From Desulfovibrio sp. (GTDB lineage: Bacteria > Desulfobacterota > Desulfovibrionia > Desulfovibrionales > Desulfovibrionaceae), in NCBI GenBank assembly GCA_022837365.1, contig JALHHV010000082.1, positions 13,932 through 23,318 of the forward strand: DNA of 9,387 nucleotides, in the 5' to 3' direction. Positions 1 through 7,104 of this stretch are shown piece after piece (the stretch's first letter is position 1; each line of letters starts with the position of its first letter). The position numbers were made by a program, and so were the translations under genes. The notes beneath the pieces were generated by a model. The model had not been told where the DNA came from. It was given only the letters and a program-made list of their open reading frames with translations, and made no database searches.

Positions 1-1323
1 GCCTGCTTCGCCGCCACGGACGGCGACCCGCTGGGCAGCGCCTTTCCGCGCAAGCTGGCCATCCATGCCGGGCTGGGCGGCACCCCCGTGGAAGAGGAGC
101 GCAAGGCCGACCTGCTGGGCCACCTGCTGTCCCGCCCGCGCACGGGCAAGACGGCGGCCTACGTGCACGTGCCCTTCTGCGAGACGCATTGCCTGTACTG
201 CGGCTTCTACACCAAGGCCTACGGTCCCGGCGAAAGCGCCCGCTACACCGACGCGCTGCTGCGCGAACTGGACATGTGGGCCCACGCGCCCGCCCAGAAC
301 GAAGGCCCGGTGCACGCCGTGTACATCGGCGGCGGCACCCCCACCGCGCTGGAAGCCCCGGACCTGACCCGGCTGCTGCGCGGCATCGGCGCGGCCCTGC
401 CCCTGGCCAACGACTGCGAGATCACCGTGGAAGGGCGCATCCACAACTTCGGGCCGGACAAGATGGAGGCCTGCCTGGCGGGCGGCGCCAACCGCTTCTC
501 GCTGGGGGTGCAGACCTTCGACACCGAATTGCGCCGCCGCATGGGCCGCCGCGCCCCGCGCGAGGAGATCATGGCCGCGCTGCGCCGCCTGTCCGCCTAC
601 GACCAGGCGGCGGTGGTCATCGACCTGATCTACGGCTTTCCCACCCAGACCGCCGATTCGTGGCGGCGCGACGTGGAAACCCTGCTGGAACTGGAACTGG
701 ACGGGGCCGACTTCTACCAGCTCAACGTGTTCCGGGGCACGCCGCTGTTCACGGCGGTGGAGGCGGGCAAGCTGCCCCCCGCCGCCGGCATGGCCGAGCA
801 GGGCCGCCTGTTCGCCGAGGGCATCCGGCTGATGCACGGGGCGCGCTGGCGGCGGCTGTCGTCCAGCCACTGGGGGCGCACCACGCGCGAACGCAATCTC
901 TACAACCAGCTGGCCAAGGGGCAGGCCCACTGTCTGGCGTATGGCCCCGGGGCCGGGGGCATGCTGCACGGCCACGCCTTCTTCATCCAGCGCGCCTACG
1001 CCGACTGGCTGGCGGCGGTGCAGGGCGGCGGCAAGCCCGTCATGGCCCTGATGCTGCCCCCGGCCTCCGCCGGGCTGGCGCGGGCCGTGGCCTCGGCCTT
1101 CGAGTCGGGGCGCATCGACCCCGCCCGGCTGGACGCGGAACTGGGCCAGCCCGTGGCGCGCCATGCCGCGCCCCTGCTGGAACAGTGGCGCGGCGCGGGC
1201 CTGCTGGAGCGCGACGGCGACTGGCTGGAGCTGACCATGGCCGGACAGTTCTGGCAGGTGACCATGGCGCACCTGCTCATCAACTATCTGATCCACGAGA
1301 TCGAGGAGGAAAACGCATCGTGA
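1..1323 (+). CDS. hutW: HutW/ChuW-type radical SAM heme-degrading enzyme (anaerobilin synthase), 5'-partial
   Basis: Cytosolic radical SAM enzyme. Characterised ChuW/HutW relatives use SAM to methylate heme and open the porphyrin ring without oxygen, releasing iron and giving the linear tetrapyrrole anaerobilin. Seen: the frame is open from base 1, so the true start lies upstream. A GTG at 88 is an internal possibility, but the residues before it (FPRKLAIHAGLGG) look like the conserved HutW N-terminus. The [4Fe-4S] motif CETHCLYC (CX3CX2C) has its cysteines at window codons 60, 64 and 67. GGGTP at codons 110-114 is the SAM-binding glycine motif. EGRIHNF followed by ANRFSLGVQTFD (about codons 145-175) is a HutW/HemN hallmark, and EGRIHNF favours HutW over the coproporphyrinogen dehydrogenase HemN. 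The C-terminal third is the HemN-like accessory region. The TGA overlaps the next gene's start, so the two are probably translationally coupled. The family call is secure; the substrate is known only by homology. Confidence 0.9.
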   Translation, partial: ACFAATDGDPLGSAFPRKLAIHAGLGGTPVEEERKADLLGHLLSRPRTGKTAAYVHVPFCETHCLYCGFYTKAYGPGESARYTDALLRELDMWAHAPAQNEGPVHAVYIGGGTPTALEAPDLTRLLRGIGAALPLANDCEITVEGRIHNFGPDKMEACLAGGANRFSLGVQTFDTELRRRMGRRAPREEIMAALRRLSAYDQAAVVIDLIYGFPTQTADSWRRDVETLLELELDGADFYQLNVFRGTPLFTAVEAGKLPPAAGMAEQGRLFAEGIRLMHGARWRRLSSSHWGRTTRERNLYNQLAKGQAHCLAYGPGAGGMLHGHAFFIQRAYADWLAAVQGGGKPVMALMLPPASAGLARAVASAFESGRIDPARLDAELGQPVARHAAPLLEQWRGAGLLERDGDWLELTMAGQFWQVTMAHLLINYLIHEIEEENAS

Positions 1324-3455
1324 GAGACACCACCGAACCCGGTCGCCCGAAATCCGCCCGCCGCAAACGGGCGGCGGCCCGCCTGCTGCTGGCCGCCGCC
1401 ACCGTGCTGCTGCTGTCGCCCATGGCCGCGCTGGCGGAGGAAACGGCCCCCGAACAGGCAACGGAACAGCCTTCGGGGCAGTCCGTCACCCGCACCCGCG
1501 ACGTGGTGGTCACCGCCACCCGCACCGAGCACGACCTGAAGGACGTGCCCTCGTCCGCCGCCGTGGTGGACCAGGAAGACCTTCAGCGCACCCCGGCCAT
1601 CAACGTGGCCGACGCCCTGCGCGACGTGCCCGGCGTGGAGGTGTTCGACCTTTCCGTGCCCGGCGCCAAGCGCGTGCAGATCCGCGGCGAAAGCGGCCAG
1701 CGCGTGCTGGTGCTCATCGACGGGCAGAAGGTGTCGGAGCAGAAGTCCATGGACGGCGCGCCGCTGCTCATCGACCCCAACCGCATCGAGCGCATCGAGG
1801 TCATCAAGGGCCCGGCCTCGGTGCTGTACGGGTCAGAGGCCATCGGCGGGGTGATCAACATCATCACCAAGAAGGGCGGCGACAAGCCCATCAGCGTGGA
1901 GACCAGCGTCACCTTCGATTCGTCCACCGACGGGTTCACCGAATACCTTTCGGCCTTCGGCGGCATGAACGGGTTCAAGTACCGCGTGTCCGGCAGCTAC
2001 AACGACCAGGGCAACCGCCGTTCCGCCGACGGCGAGATGGACGACACCTCGTACATGACCCGCGATACCGCCGCCTTCCTGGGCTACGACGCGGAAAAGG
2101 CGTCCTTCGGGGTCACCTACGAGGAATACTGGAGCAACCTCAACGCCATGACGCCGGAGGGCACCACCGGCGGCACCCTGTACAACTTCGACCTGGACAT
2201 CCCCCTGTGGGAGCGCCGCAAGGCGGGCGGCTACGCCGAGTTCCGCGACGTGAGCGACCTCGTCTCCCGCGTGCGGGTGGACGCGTACTACCAGGAAGTG
2301 ACCAAGGAGATGATCAACATCATCGGGGTGAAACCCAACGCCATGATCACCATCGACCAGGACCAGCGCACCCGCAACGAGCAGGCCAGCTGGGGCGGCA
2401 CCATGCAGGTGGACCTGCTGCCGCACGAGGACCATCACGTCATTCTCGGCTACGACGTGAACCTGGACGACCTGGACGCCAACACCGAGATCGACATGAA
2501 GCGGTACATGGGCAGCACGCTGATCGCCTCCACCTTCAGCAGCTTCGACTACGACGCCACCATGGACACCCACGCGGTGTACCTGCAGGACGAATGGACC
2601 CTGCCGGAGGACTTCACCCTGACCCTGGGCGTGCGCCAGACCTGGGTGCGGTCGGAACTGGAAGACACCAACAACGACGACCTGGAGACGGGCGCCCGCT
2701 CCGCCTCGCACCCGGTGTTCAGCGCGGGCCTGACCTGGTCGGGCATCGAGGACACCACCCTGCGCGCCCTGTTCTCGCAGGGGTACCGGTTCCCCAACCT
2801 GCAACAGCTGTACATCGGCACGGTGCACGGCGGTTCGGACCCCACCTTCCCCAATTCCGACCTGGACCCGGAAACCTCGAACAACTACGAGGTGGGGGCG
2901 CGGTATGACAATGGCGCGCTGAACCTGGACGTGGCCTTCTTCGTCTCCAACGCCGAGGACTACATCACCACCACCAAGGTCACCGGCGGCAACCAGTTCA
3001 CCAACGTGGACGAGGCCGACACCTACGGCGTCGAAGCCTCGGCGGGGTATACCTTCCGCTCGCTGTTCCTCACCCCGTACGCCAGCGGCACGTGGCTGAA
3101 GCGACACTACGACTCCGGCACCCTGAGCACCTGGGACACCGGCCACCCCGAATACATGGGCCGCCTGGGCGTGCGCTTCGACCGCGACCTGCCGGAACGG
3201 AAGATGAACCTGTTCGCCGACCTGTACATGCGCGCCGCCGTGGACGCCCGCGAGGAATATTCCGACGGCACCCACGACAACTACGACGCCTGGGAAACGC
3301 TGAACCTCTCGCTGGGCACCAAGTTCGGCGAGGAACGCCAGCACTTCGTCAGCCTGAGCCTGCTGAACATCCTGAACAGGGACTACCAGACGGCGGCCTC
3401 GTCCATCGACGAGCCGGGCATGCACGCGGTGGTCAAGGTGGGAACCACGTTCTGA
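1320..3455 (+). CDS. TonB-dependent outer-membrane receptor, probable heme/hemoprotein receptor
   Basis: Outer-membrane gated barrel of 711 residues. The GTG at 1320 is chosen because GAGGAGG (1303-1309) lies at ribosome-binding distance and a Sec signal peptide follows directly: basic RPKSARRKR, a Leu/Ala core, and AALA cleavage near residue 39. DVVVTATRTE (residues 61-70) is TonB-box-like. The plug (about 56-180) contains VQIRGESGQRVLVLIDGQKV, IERIEVIKGPASVLYGSEA and GGVINIITKKGG, the signature of colicin-I/heme-type receptors. The rest is barrel, ending in VGTTF with the terminal aromatic residue needed for outer-membrane assembly. GYRFP (488-492), H503 and PNSDLDPE (511-518) resemble the FRAP-His-NPNL region of hemin receptors. 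That region is only partly specific, because many receptors carry FRAP/NPNL-like boxes. The heme assignment rests mainly on coupling to hutW. The long frame upstream of 1320 is a shadow of hutW. Confidence 0.92.
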   Translation: MRDTTEPGRPKSARRKRAAARLLLAAATVLLLSPMAALAEETAPEQATEQPSGQSVTRTRDVVVTATRTEHDLKDVPSSAAVVDQEDLQRTPAINVADALRDVPGVEVFDLSVPGAKRVQIRGESGQRVLVLIDGQKVSEQKSMDGAPLLIDPNRIERIEVIKGPASVLYGSEAIGGVINIITKKGGDKPISVETSVTFDSSTDGFTEYLSAFGGMNGFKYRVSGSYNDQGNRRSADGEMDDTSYMTRDTAAFLGYDAEKASFGVTYEEYWSNLNAMTPEGTTGGTLYNFDLDIPLWERRKAGGYAEFRDVSDLVSRVRVDAYYQEVTKEMINIIGVKPNAMITIDQDQRTRNEQASWGGTMQVDLLPHEDHHVILGYDVNLDDLDANTEIDMKRYMGSTLIASTFSSFDYDATMDTHAVYLQDEWTLPEDFTLTLGVRQTWVRSELEDTNNDDLETGARSASHPVFSAGLTWSGIEDTTLRALFSQGYRFPNLQQLYIGTVHGGSDPTFPNSDLDPETSNNYEVGARYDNGALNLDVAFFVSNAEDYITTTKVTGGNQFTNVDEADTYGVEASAGYTFRSLFLTPYASGTWLKRHYDSGTLSTWDTGHPEYMGRLGVRFDRDLPERKMNLFADLYMRAAVDAREEYSDGTHDNYDAWETLNLSLGTKFGEERQHFVSLSLLNILNRDYQTAASSIDEPGMHAVVKVGTTF

Positions 3456-3482
3456 TCGACGGATGGATTGCCGTTCAGTATT

Positions 3483-3501
3483 GAAAATGGAAATCGTTTT
3501 C
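3483..3501 (+). promoter_or_regulatory. Fur box (iron-responsive operator) upstream of the ECF/hutX operon
   Basis: GAAAATGGAAATCGTTTTC matches the classical 19-bp Fur consensus GATAATGATAATCATTATC at 14 of 19 positions. It is flanked so that TGAAAA (3482-3487) and TTTTCA (3497-3502) form an inverted repeat. It also has the TGAAAAT...TTTTCA character described for Fur sites in Desulfovibrio. It is an AT-rich island in GC-rich DNA, 106 bases before the S-component start. A weak promoter may overlap it: TTGAAA (3481-3486), a 17-base spacer and TATGGC (3504-3509). Fur-iron binding would then block RNA polymerase. The operator match is strong; the promoter boxes are tentative. Confidence 0.8.
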
Positions 3502-3514
3502 AGTATGGCGAAAG

Positions 3515-3538
3515 CGGGTGCCGGGCAACCGGCACCCG
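3515..3538. other. Perfect 10-bp hairpin with GCAA tetraloop (terminator-like or leader structure)
   Basis: CGGGTGCCGG (3515-3524) and CCGGCACCCG (3529-3538) are exact reverse complements separated by GCAA, a GNRA-type loop. The stem is very stable. No T-run follows on the plus strand, so it is not a canonical intrinsic terminator. It lies after the receptor stop and just after the Fur box. It could end or protect the receptor mRNA, or sit in the 5' leader of the ECF operon. No known riboswitch fold was recognised in the roughly 100-base leader to 3607. Confidence 0.6.
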
Positions 3539-3607
3539 AAACCCGCCGGGCATGGCCAGAGCCGCCGGACTCCCGGCCCCGGACTTCAACCTTACGGATG
3601 ACGACGC

Positions 3608-4243
3608 ATGAAGACGAACGCAAGCCGCCCCGGCGCGCCGCCCCCGCCTGTTCCGGGCGCACCGGTCCTGTCCCCACCGGCCCTGTCCGGCACCGCCCCG
3701 GGCCGGGGCAGGGCGCGCTACTGGGCCGTGCGCGAACTGGTGACGGTGGGCGTGTTCGCCGCCCTGACCAAGGTGTCCAGCCTGCTGGTGGCCCTGATGG
3801 GCGGCGGCATGAACCCGCTCACCCTGGTGCTCAAGAACCTGGTGTTCACGGTGCTGGCGCTGGTGCTGCTGTTCAAGCTGCGCAAGCCGGGCACGCTGCT
3901 GCTGTTCACCCTGGTCAATGTGCTGGTGTCCATGCTGCTCATGGGCGGCGGGTTCTTCCTGCTGCCGTCCATGCTGGCGGCGGGCCTCGCGGCGGAAGGG
4001 ATCATCCTGCTTCTGGGCGGCTACCGCAACGAGATGGCCCTGGTGGCGGGCATCGCCTGCTACGACATCCTGTTCAAGGCCGGGTCGTTCGGCGTGTCGT
4101 GGCTGTTCGTGCGCGAACAGCCGGAACTTCTGTGGTTCACCGGGGTGGTGGTGGCCATCGGGTACGTGGGTGCCCTGGCCGGGCTGCCGGTGGGCCTGCG
4201 TTTTCTGCGGGAGCTGCGCCATGCGGGCATCGTCCATGAATGA
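3608..4243 (+). CDS. ECF transporter S component, MptD/Trep_Strep-like (predicted substrate: heme or tetrapyrrole)
   Basis: Small inner-membrane substrate-binding subunit of an energy-coupling-factor transporter, 211 residues. About six hydrophobic segments follow a cytosolic Pro/Ala-rich N-terminus (residues 1-37), starting with WAVRELVTVGVFAALTKVSSLL (about 39-60). The next segments lie near residues 69-90, 95-120, 121-138, 142-168 and 174-198. The opening W-x-x-R-E-L-V-T-x-G-x-F-A-A pattern and size fit MptD-family S components, whose substrates are mostly undefined. It is followed directly by T and ATPase genes, so the transporter is complete and dedicated. The predicted substrate is inferred only from hutW, hutX and the receptor. 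The start at 3608 has a weak ribosome-binding site (GGATGACG), but no better in-frame start precedes the first membrane segment. It is the first gene after the Fur box. Confidence 0.78.
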   Translation: MKTNASRPGAPPPPVPGAPVLSPPALSGTAPGRGRARYWAVRELVTVGVFAALTKVSSLLVALMGGGMNPLTLVLKNLVFTVLALVLLFKLRKPGTLLLFTLVNVLVSMLLMGGGFFLLPSMLAAGLAAEGIILLLGGYRNEMALVAGIACYDILFKAGSFGVSWLFVREQPELLWFTGVVVAIGYVGALAGLPVGLRFLRELRHAGIVHE

Positions 4244-5021
4244 CCGGTGGACCGCCGGGGGTGCGGCCGGCGCGCGCGGCCGGGGCCTGATGCACCGGCT
4301 GGACGCGCGGACCAAGATGGCCGTTTCGCTGCTGGGGTCCGTGGCGGTGATGGTGCTGTCCGACCCCGCGGCGCTGGGCCTGCTGCTGGCCGCGTCCGCC
4401 GCCTACGCCCTGACCCTGGGCCGCTGGCGCATGCTGCTGGCCTGCCACGCGGGCATCGCGGTCCTGATGTGCGTGGCCTTCGGCCTGATGCACGCCATGC
4501 ACCTGGCGGTGCCGCGCATGTCCCCGCTGGAGCCGGTGCGCCTGCTGGTGCCGTTCCTGCGTCTGGCCATCATGCTCAACGTGGTGCTGGCCCTGGCCCT
4601 GTCCACGCGGGTGCAGGCCATGCTGTCCACCCTGAAGTCGCTGCGGCTGCCGTTCTGCGTGTACATTCCCACGGCGGTGATGGTGCGCTTCGTGCCGTCG
4701 TTCGTGGCCGACGTGCGCCAGGTGTCCGAAACCTTGAAGACGCGCGGCTACCGGGTCAACCCGCTGTTCCTGCTGCGCCATCCGTTGTTGTCGATGCGCC
4801 TGCTGTTCGTGCCGCTGGTGTTCCGCGCCCTGCGCGCGGCGGACGAACTGGGCATCGCGGCGGAACTGAAGGGTCTGGGCTACGCCGACCGGCTGCGCCC
4901 GTGCCGCACGGTGCATCTGGCCCGGCGCGACTGGGCCGCCATGGCCGGGGCGCTGGCGCTGGTGGCGGCGGGCGTGGGGCTGCAACTGCGCGCGGGCTGG
5001 GGCGGGGGAGGCATGTTCTGA
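4221..5021 (+). CDS. ECF transporter T component (EcfT/CbiQ-like transmembrane coupling subunit)
   Basis: Inner-membrane subunit that couples ATPase movement to toppling of the S component; 266 residues from the ATG at 4221. That start is preferred because GGGAG (4209-4213) sits 7 bases upstream. ATG 4236 is an alternative that would shorten the overlap with the S gene from 23 to 8 bases. HRLDARTKM near the N-terminus is typical of the family. Hydrophobic segments follow, with a helical cytosolic region in the second half. The two short coupling motifs, usually written Ala-Arg-Gly, appear as KTRGY (residues 173-177) and ELKGLGY (215-221); the second lacks the arginine. The C-terminus returns to the membrane (DWAAMAGALALVAAGVG). 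The stop overlaps the ATPase start by one base. Confidence 0.85.
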   Translation: MRASSMNDRWTAGGAAGARGRGLMHRLDARTKMAVSLLGSVAVMVLSDPAALGLLLAASAAYALTLGRWRMLLACHAGIAVLMCVAFGLMHAMHLAVPRMSPLEPVRLLVPFLRLAIMLNVVLALALSTRVQAMLSTLKSLRLPFCVYIPTAVMVRFVPSFVADVRQVSETLKTRGYRVNPLFLLRHPLLSMRLLFVPLVFRALRAADELGIAAELKGLGYADRLRPCRTVHLARRDWAAMAGALALVAAGVGLQLRAGWGGGGMF

Positions 5022-6544
5022 TGCTGCGCCTCACCGACGTCACCTACACCTATCCCCACGCCACGGAACCCGCCGTGCGCGGTCTTTCCCTGCGGGTGCG
5101 CCCCGGCGAGGCGGTGCTGTGCACCGGCCCCAGCGGGTGCGGCAAGTCCACCCTGGTGCGCCTGGCCAACGGCCTGTGCCCCCACTACTACCGGGGGCGG
5201 CTGGAGGGCTCCGTGACCGTGGACGGCCGCCGCACGGCGGAAACGCCCCTGCACGAACTGGCCCGTCTGGCGGGCACCCTGTTCCAGGACCCGGAAAACC
5301 AGTTCTTCGCCCTGACCGTGGGCGACGAAATCGCCTTCGCCCACGAATGGCGCGGCAGCGAACCGGCCCGGACCCTGGCCGCCGTGCAGGAGGCCGCCCG
5401 TCGCTTCGGCATCGGCCACTTGCTCGACCAGTCCATCCACGACCTGTCCGAAGGGCAGAAGCAGAAGGTGGCGCTGGCCTCCATCCTGTCGCTGGGTCCG
5501 CGCGCCGTGGTGCTGGACGAGCCCACGGCCAACCTGGACCCGGAAGCCACGCTGGCCCTGGCCGAGGAAATCCGCGCGCTGAAGGCGGCGGGCATGGCCG
5601 TGCTGGTGGTGGACCACCGCCTGTACTGGCTGGAGGGCGTGGTGGACCGGGTGGTGGTGATGGCCGAAGGGCGCATCGTGGAGGAGGGGGACTTCTCCAT
5701 CCTGCACGACGACGCGCTACGCCAGGCGCGCGGCCTGCGCGCCGCCCGCGTGGCCGACCCGCGCACGGCCCTGCCCGAGGCCAGCGGACGGGGCGACGCC
5801 CTGTGCGTGGCCGACCTGCGCTACGCCCACAAGCATGGCCCGGAACTGTTCCACGGGGCCTCGTTCCTGCTGCCGCGCGGGGTCATCGGGGTGCTGGGCG
5901 ACAACGGCGCGGGCAAGACCACCCTGGCCCGGCTGCTCACGGGGCTGCACCGCATGCATTCCGGCAGGCTGCACCTGCACGGCGTGCCGGTGCGGCCGGA
6001 CCGCCTGCTGCGTCACGGCAGCATAGTGCTCCAGAACACCGACCACCAGTTGCACATGAAGAGCGTGCGCGAGGAAATCGCCGCGTCCATTGCGGCAGGG
6101 GCTGCGGGGGCTGCGGGCAGGGCGGGGAACGGAACCCGCCCGGACTCCCGCCCGGCGACTGGCCAGACCTGCCAGACCGGCCAGACAGGCCAGACCGGGC
6201 CGTCCACGGAAGACGATCTGTTGCGCCTGTTCAATCTGGCCCATCTGGCCGACCGCCATCCCCAGTCCCTGTCGGGCGGGGAGAAGCAGCGGCTGGTCAT
6301 CGCCTGCGGCATGGCCAAGCAGCCCGAGGTGCTCATCCTCGACGAACCCACCAGCGGCCTGGACGGCCACAACATGCGCCTGGTGGCCGACGCCGTGCGC
6401 GCGGCGGCCGCGCGGGGCGCGGTGGTGCTGCTGGTCAGCCACGACCTGGAACTGCTTTCCATCACCTGCGACGCCGCGCTGCGCCTGCCGCTGCGCTGCC
6501 CGCACACAACCAAGGAGAATCCCCAATGTTCGACCATCTCGTGA
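5021..6544 (+). CDS. ECF transporter ATPase with two fused nucleotide-binding domains (EcfA-A')
   Basis: Cytosolic ATPase of 507 residues carrying both halves of the ECF motor, normally two proteins of about 270-290 residues. Start at ATG 5021 with GGGGGAGG (5004-5011) nine bases before. Domain 1: Walker A GPSGCGKST (36-44), Q-loop FQDPENQFF (Q89), signature LSEGQKQ (142-148), Walker B VVLDEP (D166, E167), switch H199. Domain 2: Walker A GDNGAGKTT (293-301), Q-loop LQNTDHQLH (Q338), signature LSGGEKQ (417-423), Walker B LILDEP (D441, E442), switch H474. All catalytic positions are intact in both halves. The Q-x-P/T-x-x-Q form of the Q-loop is typical of ECF ATPases. Residues 358-396 in domain 2 are a low-complexity Ala/Gly then Gly-Gln-Thr insertion made from tandem repeats. 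The end overlaps hutX by 19 bases. Confidence 0.93.
   Translation: MLRLTDVTYTYPHATEPAVRGLSLRVRPGEAVLCTGPSGCGKSTLVRLANGLCPHYYRGRLEGSVTVDGRRTAETPLHELARLAGTLFQDPENQFFALTVGDEIAFAHEWRGSEPARTLAAVQEAARRFGIGHLLDQSIHDLSEGQKQKVALASILSLGPRAVVLDEPTANLDPEATLALAEEIRALKAAGMAVLVVDHRLYWLEGVVDRVVVMAEGRIVEEGDFSILHDDALRQARGLRAARVADPRTALPEASGRGDALCVADLRYAHKHGPELFHGASFLLPRGVIGVLGDNGAGKTTLARLLTGLHRMHSGRLHLHGVPVRPDRLLRHGSIVLQNTDHQLHMKSVREEIAASIAAGAAGAAGRAGNGTRPDSRPATGQTCQTGQTGQTGPSTEDDLLRLFNLAHLADRHPQSLSGGEKQRLVIACGMAKQPEVLILDEPTSGLDGHNMRLVADAVRAAAARGAVVLLVSHDLELLSITCDAALRLPLRCPHTTKENPQCSTIS
6100..6117 (+). repeat. Two exact copies of a 9-bp unit (GGCTGCGGG) inside the ATPase gene
   Basis: GGCTGCGGG occurs at 6100-6108 and 6109-6117. 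In the reading frame it gives a repeated Ala-Ala-Gly run (about residues 360-366). The unit length is a multiple of three, so gain or loss of copies would keep the frame. It marks the start of the low-complexity insertion in the second ATPase domain. Confidence 0.8.
6161..6196 (+). repeat. Four tandem copies of a 9-bp unit (GGCCAGACC) inside the ATPase gene
   Basis: Units at 6161-6169 (GGCCAGACC), 6170-6178 (TGCCAGACC), 6179-6187 (GGCCAGACA) and 6188-6196 (GGCCAGACC); each variant copy differs from the majority by one base. They encode Gly/Cys-Gln-Thr four times (residues 381-392). The unit differs in sequence from the repeat at 6100-6117, so two separate slippage events are likely. The Gly-Gln-Thr stretch is expected to be a flexible loop on the helical subdomain. 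Confidence 0.9.
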
Positions 6545-7104
6545 CGCCGGAACTGCGCGACGCCGTGCAGGCCGCCGTGAAGGACAGCCCGGACATCATG
6601 CTGCACACCCTGGCCCAGCGCTGCAACGCGTCCGAGGGGGCCGTGGCCTGTGCCCTGCCCGCCGACATGCGCCGCTTCGCCCCGGCCGACGCCTTCGACG
6701 CGGTGTGGGAGGACATGACCGGCTGGGAAAAGGTGACCCTCATCGCCATGACGCCCGGCGCGGTGGTGGAGGTCAAGGGCAGGCTGCCCAAGGGCCGCCG
6801 GGGCCACGGCATGTTCAACCTGCACGACGCGGAGAATCCGCTGGGCGGCCACGTGTTCGTGGAGCGGCTGGGCGCGGTGTGCTTCCTGTCCAAGCCGTTC
6901 TTCGGGCTGGAGAGCCATTCCGTGCAGTTCTACGACACCGACGGCGCGGCCATGTTCGCCGTGTACGCGGGCCGCGAGGGCCGCGCGCTGATTCCCTCGG
7001 TGCGCGAGGCGTTCCTGGCCCTGCGCGACCGGGTGTGCGCCGGTCCGGCCCTGACAGCCGACAGCGTGGACGTGGGCAGGAACGCGGGCGAGGTGGCGGC
7101 ATGA
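6526..7104 (+). CDS. hutX: HutX/ChuX-type cytosolic heme carrier
   Basis: Cytosolic heme-binding protein of 192 residues. Characterised HutX/ChuX proteins bind heme and pass it to heme-degrading partners or buffer it. AAGGAG (6512-6517) lies 8 bases before ATG 6526. Family features in order: N-terminal helical part with VKDSPDIMLHTLAQRCN and the W61-E-D-M-T-G-W67 segment; VEVKGRLPKGRRGHGMFNL (82-99); LGGHVF (106-111); LSKPFFGLESHSVQFYDTDG (121-140); MFAVYAGR, then the helix ending LIPSVREAFLAL. H94 and H109 are candidate heme ligands by position; this has not been tested. Family members are usually about 160-180 residues, and this one has a short extra tail. It overlaps the ATPase end and shares ATGA with the flavodoxin start, placing it firmly in the Fur-box operon. 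Confidence 0.9.
   Translation: MFDHLVTPELRDAVQAAVKDSPDIMLHTLAQRCNASEGAVACALPADMRRFAPADAFDAVWEDMTGWEKVTLIAMTPGAVVEVKGRLPKGRRGHGMFNLHDAENPLGGHVFVERLGAVCFLSKPFFGLESHSVQFYDTDGAAMFAVYAGREGRALIPSVREAFLALRDRVCAGPALTADSVDVGRNAGEVAA

Noticed and set aside
88..90. GTG as the real start of hutW
   Set aside because: The frame is open back to base 1 and the upstream residues look like conserved HutW N-terminal sequence, so the gene is treated as cut by the window edge.
189..1319. Long plus-strand frame running into the receptor gene, suggesting a much longer receptor
   Set aside because: This stretch overlaps hutW in another frame and is Arg/Pro/Gly-rich without domains; the signal peptide and ribosome-binding site place the receptor start at 1320.
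3515..3538. Intrinsic terminator for the receptor transcript
   Set aside because: The stem is perfect but no T-run follows on the plus strand; kept only as a hairpin.
3463..3607. Small open frame starting within the intergenic region between the receptor and S component
   Set aside because: Overlaps the Fur box and hairpin, runs on out of frame across the S component, and lacks a ribosome-binding site.
3510..3607. Cobalamin, FMN or other riboswitch in the ECF operon leader
   Set aside because: About 100 bases is too short for a cobalamin or FMN riboswitch, and no conserved box was recognised.
1833..3677. 614-codon open frame on the minus strand opposite the receptor gene
   Set aside because: Val/His/Gly-rich composition with no recognisable motif; a typical antisense shadow in high-GC DNA, where stop codons are rare.
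4137..4985. Minus-strand open frame opposite the T component, rich in His and Gln
   Set aside because: Composition is the mirror of Leu/Val/Ala membrane codons; no start signal and no family features.
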